A stretch of DNA of 34,891 nt from Aporhodopirellula sallentina SM41 (GTDB lineage Bacteria; Planctomycetota; Planctomycetia; Pirellulales; Pirellulaceae): positions 1 to 34,891 of the forward strand of contig NZ_ANOH01000020.1 in the NCBI RefSeq assembly GCF_000346505.1. The letters run 5' to 3'. The translations under genes were made by a program, and so were the position numbers. This document shows, in pieces, positions 1 through 7,400 of the stretch (within the stretch, counting starts at the first letter, position 1; each line of letters starts with the position of its first letter). The notes under the pieces are model-generated. The model worked only from the letters and a program-made list of their open reading frames with translations. It did no database searches and was not told where the DNA came from.

Positions 1-1198
1 CGTCAACCGTCCCAAGATGGTCGGCGGATATGCGTTGCCGGAGAACCAAGAAATCTGGCGACAGAATAAAGCCGAGATGGAAGCAAAGTACGGGACCAAT
101 CTAGCTCGCAGCGGATTGATCCATGGGCCCGCCTACGAAGCCGCCGATGTCCCGGACCATGCCTATGAAGATGGTTATGCGACCGAAGTCGCTATCGCAA
201 CGCTCAAGGAACTGGTTAAGCAAGACAGACCGTTCTTCTTAGGCTTGGGTCTCAAGAAACCTCACCTGGACTTCATTGCTCCGCAAAAATACTGGGATCT
301 CTATGATCGCGATGAAATCCCATTGGCCACTCACGCTCAACCGCCTCGCAACGGCGCTGCGATGGCGATTCACCCATCATTCGAATTGCGTGTACGGCAC
401 GGGATCCCGAAAGAAGGGCCGATCGGTCCTGAGCTGGCGCGCACGCTACGGCACGCCTACCTCGCCTGCGTTAGCTATGCCGACGCCAACATCGGCAAGA
501 TGATTGACGCGTTGGATGAAGCCGGCGTTCGTGACAACACCATCATCATTTTGTGGGGTGACCACGGTTGGCACCTCGGCGATATGGGCGCGTGGGGAAA
601 GGCGACCAACTACGAAATCGCGACACGTGTCCCATTGATGATCTGGACGCCGGACATGCCATCAGAAACAAGGGGACAGAAAACAGACGGGTTGGTTGAG
701 CTCGTCGACATGTATCCGACCTTGTGCGATCTGGCCGGGATTTCGCTCCCGCAGCACCTCGAGGGACACAGTTTCCAGCCGCTGCTCGAAGATCCACAAC
801 AACCTTGGAAGAGAGCGGCGTTTAGCCAGTTCCCCAATCCGGCGTTACGTGAATGGGCGGCCAACCCGCTGTCACGAGGTATGCGGGAAACCTGGTTCGG
901 ACCGTTGATTCAAGAAGTTGAGCAAAGAATCATCATCCAACAGGGCCGCAACTGGGACCGTGAACTCTTTGAAGAACACCTGATGGGCTACACGATGAGA
1001 ACCGATCGGTATCGCTTGGTGCTTTGGCAAGACACGCGAGAACCGTCGGCAGAACCGATCGATGTCGAGCTTTACGACCACCAAAATGACCCGGCCGAGA
1101 CGGTCAACATCGCTGAGCAACAGCCGGAAATTGTTGCCGACCTGATCAAACAATTTCGATCGGGATGGAGAGCCACACTCTCGTCCATCAAAAAATAG
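1..1198 (+). CDS. Sulfatase, iduronate-2-sulfatase-like (5' end outside window)
   Basis: C-terminal part of a sulfatase of the alkaline-phosphatase superfamily, which hydrolyses sulfate esters, usually on polysaccharides, in the periplasm or outside the cell. The frame is open from base 2, so the N-terminus with the C-x-P-x-R formylglycine site lies upstream and cannot be checked. Visible family marks are a KKPHLDFIAPQKYWDLYD block (about bases 257-305), the metal-site block GDHGWHLGDMGAWGK (about 557-601) and a following NYEIATRVPLMIW block, all in the order seen in iduronate-2-sulfatases. The C-terminal ELYDHQNDPAE segment is also typical. It ends in TAG at 1196-1198 and converges on gatC with a 68-nt gap. 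Planctomycetes carry many such enzymes. The true substrate cannot be told from sequence. Confidence 0.93.
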   Translation, partial: VNRPKMVGGYALPENQEIWRQNKAEMEAKYGTNLARSGLIHGPAYEAADVPDHAYEDGYATEVAIATLKELVKQDRPFFLGLGLKKPHLDFIAPQKYWDLYDRDEIPLATHAQPPRNGAAMAIHPSFELRVRHGIPKEGPIGPELARTLRHAYLACVSYADANIGKMIDALDEAGVRDNTIIILWGDHGWHLGDMGAWGKATNYEIATRVPLMIWTPDMPSETRGQKTDGLVELVDMYPTLCDLAGISLPQHLEGHSFQPLLEDPQQPWKRAAFSQFPNPALREWAANPLSRGMRETWFGPLIQEVEQRIIIQQGRNWDRELFEEHLMGYTMRTDRYRLVLWQDTREPSAEPIDVELYDHQNDPAETVNIAEQQPEIVADLIKQFRSGWRATLSSIKK

Positions 1199-1266
1199 CG
1201 GGCTCAGCAGGTTGCCCAGATCAGCGGACTACGCAAAAGGGGGCAGCACGCTCGCTGGGGAGCTGT

Positions 1267-1575
1267 TTAGCTCTCTTTGCCGGTCGCGGCGACACCTAGA
1301 ACGGGGGGGACAAGAAAGAATCCGTCCTGAGACGCCGGTGCGGTGGCGGTTGCCGTTTCCGGCGTGAGGCTATCGCCAGGAACGTCATCCCGGAAACGGT
1401 TTTGCACGTCAAGCGCGCTGGTCATCGGCTCGACACCCTCGGTATCGAGCTGAGAGAGTTGTTCTACAAACGTCAAAATCTCGCCGACCTGACGACCGAA
1501 ACTCTCTCGCTCCTGTTCGGTGAGATCGAGTTTCGCCAACCGGGCGAGTTTTTCAATGTCGACGCTGCCGGACAC
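1267..1575 (-). CDS. gatC: Asp-tRNA(Asn)/Glu-tRNA(Gln) amidotransferase subunit C
   Basis: Small subunit of the GatCAB complex, which amidates misacylated Glu-tRNA(Gln) or Asp-tRNA(Asn) in the cytoplasm and stabilises GatA against GatB. The chosen start is the GTG at 1575-1573. It gives 102 residues, the usual family size, beginning just before the conserved VDIEKLARLAKLDLTEQE helix. Further family features are the GEILTFVEQLSQLDTEGVEPM segment and the short DVPGDSLTPE motif near the C-terminus. An upstream in-frame ATG at 1656 would add 27 residues that lie wholly inside rpmB and look non-coding. The start shares one base with the rpmB stop (TAGTG), suggesting translational coupling. gatA and gatB are not in the window. 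Confidence 0.9.
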   Translation of the reverse strand: MSGSVDIEKLARLAKLDLTEQERESFGRQVGEILTFVEQLSQLDTEGVEPMTSALDVQNRFRDDVPGDSLTPETATATAPASQDGFFLVPPVLGVAATGKES

Positions 1576-1844
1576 TATTTTTTCGCGCCGCTGACGTCGA
1601 ACGGTTTCGTCTTGACCGTCTTGCGAACGACACCGCTGCGGATGCACTGAACGCAAACACGCATGGTCTTGTTTTCCCCGCTAGGCAGGGTGACGTGGAC
1701 GCGTTGCAGGTTCGGAACAAATTTGCGGCGAGTGCAACCAGTGATTTTGGTACCGACACCACCGAGATACTTCGCTTTCCCGCGTGTTTCGACCCGATTG
1801 CCTACTTGGACCTTTTTGCCGCAGGCTTCGCATTGTCGTGCCAT
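1575..1844 (-). CDS. rpmB: 50S ribosomal protein bL28, zinc-ribbon (C+) form
   Basis: Large-subunit ribosomal protein bL28, 89 residues. The start at 1844 (ATG, followed by ARQCEACGKK) is preceded by GGCGGAG about 6 nt upstream, a fair Shine-Dalgarno. A more upstream ATG at 1910 would add 22 unrelated residues and is rejected. Cys5, Cys8, Cys64 and Cys67 form two CxxC pairs, marking the zinc-binding C+ paralogue type. The central RRKFVPNLQ block is the L28 signature. It is directly followed by gatC, overlapping by one base, so ribosomal and aminoacyl-tRNA-amidation functions share a transcript. The gene's promoter must lie in the gap upstream (1845-2565), but I could not pick a convincing one. 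Confidence 0.95.
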   Translation of the reverse strand: MARQCEACGKKVQVGNRVETRGKAKYLGGVGTKITGCTRRKFVPNLQRVHVTLPSGENKTMRVCVQCIRSGVVRKTVKTKPFDVSGAKK

Positions 1845-2565
1845 CGAATTCTCCGCCGCCGATAAGTAAATGTAATAGTGTTCGTAAATGGCACGGGCGT
1901 GATGACGCACCGAGCCGGATTTTCAGATTGGAAGCCCGGTAGGATAGCGACTTTCCGCTTTCATGGAAAGCATGAATTCATCGGCGGAACGCAATCCGCC
2001 CGGAACCTGCCCATCCTCTGCGGTCGGACGCTTGCCGAAACGCCCTCCACAACCACTCCCCGAGTTATCCCCCCCCGCCCTAGTGGCCCCGAAGAATCCA
2101 CCACGGATCCTCACACTGGGAAGATGAATACACGGCAAATCTTCATATTGGGGCGATCCAGGCCATTGCGTTGCGAACGGCCGCTGAAGGGGCATCCAAC
2201 TCTTCTTGATCGGCAAACTCAACGCAATCTTCGCGACCGTTGTTTTATGGATGTTAGGAACGGCAATGCAGCAATCACTTCGTTTTAAAGCAGCTTGACA
2301 GTGGGATTTCGATGCGATGCACCGATGAAGATTGCGACGACCCGGTGTGGAACCGGAAACAGCCTTTTAGTCTCGATCTCGATCGCCTGTGGCGGCATGC
2401 GACGTGTAAGAGTCCGGCAGGTCCGAAAAAGCCTTTTTTCGGCTGCGGAGGTTCGAAACGTAGTGCACTTCCAAAGAGTGTGTCGCTTCGATCGTCTGGC
2501 CACACCGATTTATCTTGGTGCCACAAAATCGACCCAATTGGATTGGGACAATCACGGAGAAAGCA
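1845..2565. other. Divergent intergenic region between rpmB and the porin gene
   Basis: A 721-nt gap without a credible gene; short open frames on both strands show no recognisable protein features. It must carry promoters for rpmB (leftward) and the porin (rightward). A perfect TTGACA hexamer lies at 2295-2300 on the plus strand, but no good -10 element follows at 16-18 nt. A short hairpin, CCGAAAAA at 2423-2430 with TTTTTCGG at 2435-2442, could be a weak terminator on either strand or part of the porin mRNA leader. A C-rich stretch runs from about 2069 to 2079. Nothing else was recognised. Confidence 0.5.
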
Positions 2566-3933
2566 ATGAAGCTTAGTAAATTAGCTCTGATCGCAGCCGT
2601 TGCATGCGGAATCAACGCACACAACCTGACGACTGCCTCAGCAAACGATATCAACATGGTTTCGTTCTGCGAAACTAGCTGCGACTGCGGCGAACCAGTA
2701 TGCGGATGCGAGCCAGTGTGCTGCGACCCAGGTTGCGACGACGGATCATGCTGCGAGCCAGAGTGCGGCTGCGAAGTATCGATCTGCGGCGACACCTGCT
2801 GCGACGACGGATGTGACTCGGCTGGCTGCTGCGGCGGCGGATTCGGCGATTGCCTGCCAATGGGCGACTGCGGCGATCCATGCTCGCTGTTCGGCGACAT
2901 CGGACACGGAATCACCGTCGGCGGATGGGCGCAACTGGGCTACCACACCGCAGCGGTTCCTTTGTTCAACAGCCGTCCCGACGAACTCCAACTTCATCAA
3001 GGTTGGTTGTACGCCGAAAAGGCAATCGACACTTCCAACGGTTTCGACATCGGTGGACGTATTGATTATGTCTACGGTACTGACGGACCAGACACGCAAG
3101 CGTTCGGTATCGACAACGATCACTGGGACAACGACTGGGACAACGGCAACGACTACGGTCACGCTTTGCCACAAGTCTACGCCGAAATGGGCTACGGCGA
3201 TTTGTCGGTCAAACTCGGCCACTTCTACACCATCATCGGATGGGAAGTGGTTGGAGCTCCTGACAACTTCTTCTACAGCCACGCGTACACCATGTACAAC
3301 AGCGAGCCTTTCACCCACACCGGTGCATTGGCCACGTACAACGTGTCGGATGACCTGTCGGTTTGGGGTGGTTACACCTTCGGTTGGGACAGCGGATTCG
3401 AAGACAACGGCGACTCGTTCTTGGGTGGTGCTTCGCTCGGTCTAACCGACAACATCACCATGATTTACGCCACGACCTTCGGTCGCTTCAACGAAAATCA
3501 AGGTGCTGCGACCGGTGCCGAACGCGGCTACATGCACTCCTTGTGCTTCGATGTCGCTCTGTCGGACAACCTTCAGTACATCTTCCAAAGCGATGTGCTT
3601 GAGTCGGAAGATGCAACCGGCGCAACGGCCCGTAGCACATTCGGTATCAACCAGTACTTGCTGTACTCGATCAATGACTGCTTGGCAATTGGCGGTCGCT
3701 TCGAGTGGTACAACCACGACGGTATCTTCGACGACGGCGGTGACCCCGCAACCGCCAACAACGGTGGCGACGTGTACTCGTTGACTTCTGGTATCAACTA
3801 CAAGCCTCACAGCAACGTGATCTTGCGTCCTGAAATTCGCTGGGATTGGGCCGCCGGAGACGAGCGATTCATCCTCGAAGACGGCGACGACGACCAGTTC
3901 AGCTTCGGCATGGACTCGATCTTCCTGTTCTAA
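2566..3933 (+). CDS. Outer-membrane porin, BBP2 (OmpL-like) family, with Cys-rich N-terminus
   Basis: Predicted outer-membrane beta-barrel of the BBP2 family, 455 residues. The start at 2566 (MKLSKLALIAAVACG) is chosen over an in-frame start at 2515 because it has GGAG about 8 nt upstream and opens directly into a signal peptide ending near ASA-ND (residues 24-28). Residues 35-106 hold 21 cysteines, mostly in CD, CE, CG and CC steps among Asp, Glu, Gly and Pro. The barrel follows from about residue 113 (GITVGGWAQLGYH). The block GHFYTIIGWEVVGAPDNFFY and the following SEPFTHTG are typical of planctomycete BBP2 proteins. The C-terminus FGMDSIFLF ends in Phe like many outer-membrane proteins. 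It probably forms a pore for small solutes. The Cys-rich segment may be disulfide-linked to envelope proteins; that is inference. It is monocistronic, with a strong terminator 33 nt downstream. Confidence 0.88.
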   Translation: MKLSKLALIAAVACGINAHNLTTASANDINMVSFCETSCDCGEPVCGCEPVCCDPGCDDGSCCEPECGCEVSICGDTCCDDGCDSAGCCGGGFGDCLPMGDCGDPCSLFGDIGHGITVGGWAQLGYHTAAVPLFNSRPDELQLHQGWLYAEKAIDTSNGFDIGGRIDYVYGTDGPDTQAFGIDNDHWDNDWDNGNDYGHALPQVYAEMGYGDLSVKLGHFYTIIGWEVVGAPDNFFYSHAYTMYNSEPFTHTGALATYNVSDDLSVWGGYTFGWDSGFEDNGDSFLGGASLGLTDNITMIYATTFGRFNENQGAATGAERGYMHSLCFDVALSDNLQYIFQSDVLESEDATGATARSTFGINQYLLYSINDCLAIGGRFEWYNHDGIFDDGGDPATANNGGDVYSLTSGINYKPHSNVILRPEIRWDWAAGDERFILEDGDDDQFSFGMDSIFLF

Positions 3934-3965
3934 GTCAACGACGTAATCGTCCTTAAGAACATGCG

Positions 3966-4002
3966 AACCGCCCGGTTGCTCCAAGCGACTGGGCGGTTTT
4001 TT
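3966..4002 (+). terminator. Rho-independent terminator of the porin gene
   Basis: AACCGCCC at 3966-3973 pairs with GGGCGGTT at 3991-3998. Inside it a G-T wobble (3974/3990) and a six-pair inner stem (3975-3980 with 3984-3989, one G-T) close on a three-base loop. The result is a nearly continuous 15-bp stem followed by a T run to 4002. It should stop porin transcription and insulate the NRPS cluster downstream. Confidence 0.92.
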
Positions 4003-4087
4003 CGTGGTTTCAGACGCTTTGCGACACACTCTCGAATACACAGCCGTGGACCAAACGGCCGACCCCTGCCAAACAACGTATTTGGCA

Positions 4088-4116
4088 CCCTGCCCTGCCC
4101 TGCCCTGCCCTGCCTG
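4088..4116. repeat. Pentanucleotide tandem repeat (CCCTG)5 plus a partial copy
   Basis: Five perfect head-to-tail CCCTG units at 4088-4112, followed by a partial CCTG at 4113-4116. It lies about 356 nt upstream of the first NRPS start. Such a tract can change copy number by slipped-strand replication. It is outside any credible coding frame, so an effect, if any, would be on spacing or transcription. Confidence 0.9.
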
Positions 4117-4344
4117 GGGAGCGGAACCGGAGTCTCTCCGGAAGAAAAAACGGCTCTGGAATGTGTCGATCTGAGCATTTTCACGGTCAAAATGCCGGAA
4201 ATGGCCGGTGCGGTAGTAGCGATTTTGCCTACTTTTCGCCCGCCAATCCTGAGCCGCTGTCCACCGTGCCCCTGAAAAACGCATACAAGCGATAGATTGC
4301 GTCTAACGGACATCTTCCCGGGCCCGTCTCTACCCTATCGGTCG

Positions 4345-4374
4345 TTCAGACGTTCCTTAACGGTGAGCTACACT
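4345..4374 (+). promoter_or_regulatory. Weak sigma-70-like promoter candidate for the NRPS cluster
   Basis: TTCAGA at 4345-4350 (4 of 6 matches to the -35 consensus) and TACACT at 4369-4374 (4 of 6 to the -10) are separated by 18 nt, about 100 nt before the NRPS start. Matches of this quality occur often by chance, so it is only a candidate. Confidence 0.2.
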
Positions 4375-4471
4375 AGGGGGTCTGGGGCATTGATACCTAG
4401 ACGAATTGGTTGCATGCGGCTAAGAACTCGTTTTGGTCGCAACCGGATAGCCCCTCAATCGATAATGGCTC

Positions 4472-7400
4472 GTGGACTACGAAACTGGAATCCAATCGTC
4501 GACCCAAGTGTCCGGATTATGGACACGCGGCGGCCCTGCGCCGTCAGATTCGTCGACGTTGATTCACCTCTGTCGATATCACGCGTGCGGTGATTCCGCA
4601 TCGCTGCCCGCATTCACCCACGTTTTGGGTGAACCCGGTGATCACGATCGACTCAGTTTTGCACAACTGGACGAGCGAGCCCGTGCGATCGCGTCGGAAA
4701 TCCAAGCTCGCGGCGGTGTCGGCAAACCGGTCCTCATCGTGCTCGACCCCGGATCGGATTACGCCGCGTCGCTGTTTGCGTGCATGTACGCGCGGGCGAT
4801 CGCCGTTCCGATCTATCCGCCGCAGATGCTGCGTCTGCAGCACACATTGCCGCGGCTCAAGGCCGTGATCGCCAACACGGGCGCGAAACTGATGCTCAGC
4901 GATCGAGCCACGATCGGCGATTCGCTGAGCAATCTTTGGCAGATGCCCGAAAGCGGGGCAATCGCCGTCGACGAAATCAACACCGAGGCCGCTTCGCTTT
5001 GGGACGGTCGTTTGCCCAAGCCAGACGATGCCGCGATTCTGCAGTACACCTCCGGCTCCACCGGAAATCCCCGCGGCGTTGTTCTGACTCATCGCATTTT
5101 GCTCAGCAACCTGCACGCGATCGTTAGACACGTTCACTTTGACGGTGCCCGCAGCGTACAGTGGGTTCCCCCGTATCACGACATGGGATTGATCGGTGGA
5201 ATCCTGCTGCCGATCTATCGGGGCGTTGAGACGGTCATCCTCTCGCCCGCCGATTTCGTCCGCAGCCCGCTGCTGTGGCTTCGATGCATTGACTACTACG
5301 ACGGTTCGAGCAACGGTGCTCCCAATTTCGGGTACGAACTGTGCGTGCGACGAATCGATCACGCCGATTGCGAAGGACTCGACCTGAGTTCATGGAAGGT
5401 CGCTGTCGCAGGTGCCGAACCGGTTCGCGCGTCAACGCTTCGCCGGTTCGAAGAGAAGTTCTCACGGTACGGATTCGGTTCAACCACGTTCTGTCCCGCG
5501 TTCGGGATGGCAGAAACCACTGTGATGCTGACCGGCTCACCCCTGGGAGAAAGATACAAAACCTACCATGTCGACGCGCAGGCGTTGCGACTGGGGCACG
5601 TCATTCCTAAGTCTCCGACGAACGCCCCGAACGAAAAGGAACAATCGGTCACACAGGAACTGGTCAGCTCGGGTATTCCGGTCGAAGGAATGGAATACGA
5701 AATCGTTGACCCTCAAACCTGTCACGCACTTCCTGACGGCCAAATCGGAGAGATCTGGGTTCGGGGCGGTTCGGTAGCGGCCGGATATTGGAACGACAAA
5801 GACGCGACCGCACAAACCTTCCACGCTCAACTCGCGTCGACGACTCATTGTCAATCCAAGTCCGTCGGCGAAGACGACCGGTACCTGAGAACGGGTGACC
5901 TAGCCTCGCGCATCGATGGCGAATTGATTGTCACAGGTCGGTTGAAGGAATTGATCATCGTCGCAGGTCGCAACTTTTACCCACACGACATTGAACAGAT
6001 CGTCCAATCGACCAGCGAAGCATTCAAACCGGACACCGGAACGGCGATCAGCATCGACGTCGACGACAGCGAGGAGTTGGTCGTCATCCAGGAATTGTGG
6101 CGGCCTCGCAAGTTTGTTCCCGAAGACCTGCTGAACGATGTCGTGGCAGCCATCGCGGAAAAAGCGCAAGTGACACCGCACGCGGTCGTGCTCGTCCGCA
6201 GCGGTTCACTCCCGAAAACTTCCAGTGGCAAACTGCAGCGGACGGACACGAAGGACATGTTCCTCCGAGGTGAACTCACCGAGATTGCTCGTTGGGAAGT
6301 CGGTGGAACGTGCTCCGCCAAGCCTGATCCTTATCAAGCGCCAAAAACCAAGACAGAACAAACGATCGCTTCCATTTGGTCGCGACTACTCGGGGTGGAC
6401 TCCATCAGTCGAAACGATGACTTTTTCCATCTCGGTGGCGGTTCGCTGCTGATCGCTCAAATGCTGACGGAGTTGAGCGAACGTTGCTCGGTATCGGTCC
6501 CCATGGCGACGCTGTTTCGTCATCCGCAATTGAAAGACTTTGCAGAGATCGTCGACTCGATTGATACCGCAAACCAATCGAACCAACCGATCGTTCGTGC
6601 ACCACAATCGCTCTGTGAACCACAACCGCTGTCCTCCGCTCAACAACGCTTCTGGCTGCTCGATCAACTCGGGCAAACGAATGCATTCGTTCATGTTCCG
6701 GTTACGATTGAACTCGACCGCCGTCTCGATCGGGAACAACTCGCCGAAGCGTGCCGATGCGTGATCCAAAAGCACCCGATGCTGCGAACGCGGTTTATCG
6801 AAACGGACCAAGAACCCGTTCAGGTTCTTGATGATTCGATCGAAATCCCAATCCACGAATTTGGCAAAGAGTTTGATCCGAACGATCAGTCCAACGATAC
6901 ACTGACGCAGTTCATTTGCGAGCCGATGGATCTGGAACGAGCGCCGTTGCTGCGCATCGGGATGACCCAACGTGCAGATGGTGGTACCCGCATCGACCTC
7001 GTACTGCATCACTTGGTCTGTGACGCAAGCAGCCTTCAAACGTTGATCGGTGACCTGGCAACCGCTTGTCAAACGGATGTCACCTCGACAACGCAATGGA
7101 CCGCGTCTGAGGATTCAACAGACAGACACTCCGTGCGCTATGTCGACTACGCTCAATGGGATCGGGCGAACATCTCCCGCGAAGAATTCGCGTCACGTCT
7201 TTCCTATTGGAAAACACGTCTCGCGGACATGCCGAGCCAAATCAACCTGCCGTTCGCGGACACACCGGTTCGCGAAACCGGAACAATATCACGGACGCCT
7301 GCAACGAGAACCGTTACCCCAGCAATCTCAAATCGCATCGAACAGATCGCTCGAGATCACGGGCTCACGCCGTCGATGGTTTACTTGACGGCGTTTCAAA

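Larger units (their letters stand above)
4003..4471. other. Leader region between the porin terminator and the NRPS cluster
   Basis: A 469-nt stretch without a credible gene. It contains the CCCTG tandem repeat at 4088-4116 and should contain the promoter of the lipopeptide cluster. Short open frames on both strands run through the repeat and the porin terminator and show no protein-like features. No regulator gene or clear operator palindrome was found. Confidence 0.55.

Noticed and set aside
1878-2288. A 136-codon plus-strand frame in the rpmB-porin gap
   Set aside because: No domain, no ribosome-binding site and a random-looking composition; not supported as a gene.
2295-2300. TTGACA as the porin promoter -35 box
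   Set aside because: No -10-like hexamer occurs at 16-18 nt spacing, and it is about 270 nt from the start codon; a lone hexamer is weak evidence.
4088-4116. CCCTG units as a possible CRISPR array or coding repeat
   Set aside because: Units are five bases with no spacers and no cas genes nearby, and no credible reading frame covers them.
3442-4284. A 280-codon minus-strand frame across the porin 3' end, its terminator and the CCCTG repeat
   Set aside because: It reads through a strong terminator hairpin and a tandem repeat and is antisense to a clear porin; composition is not protein-like.
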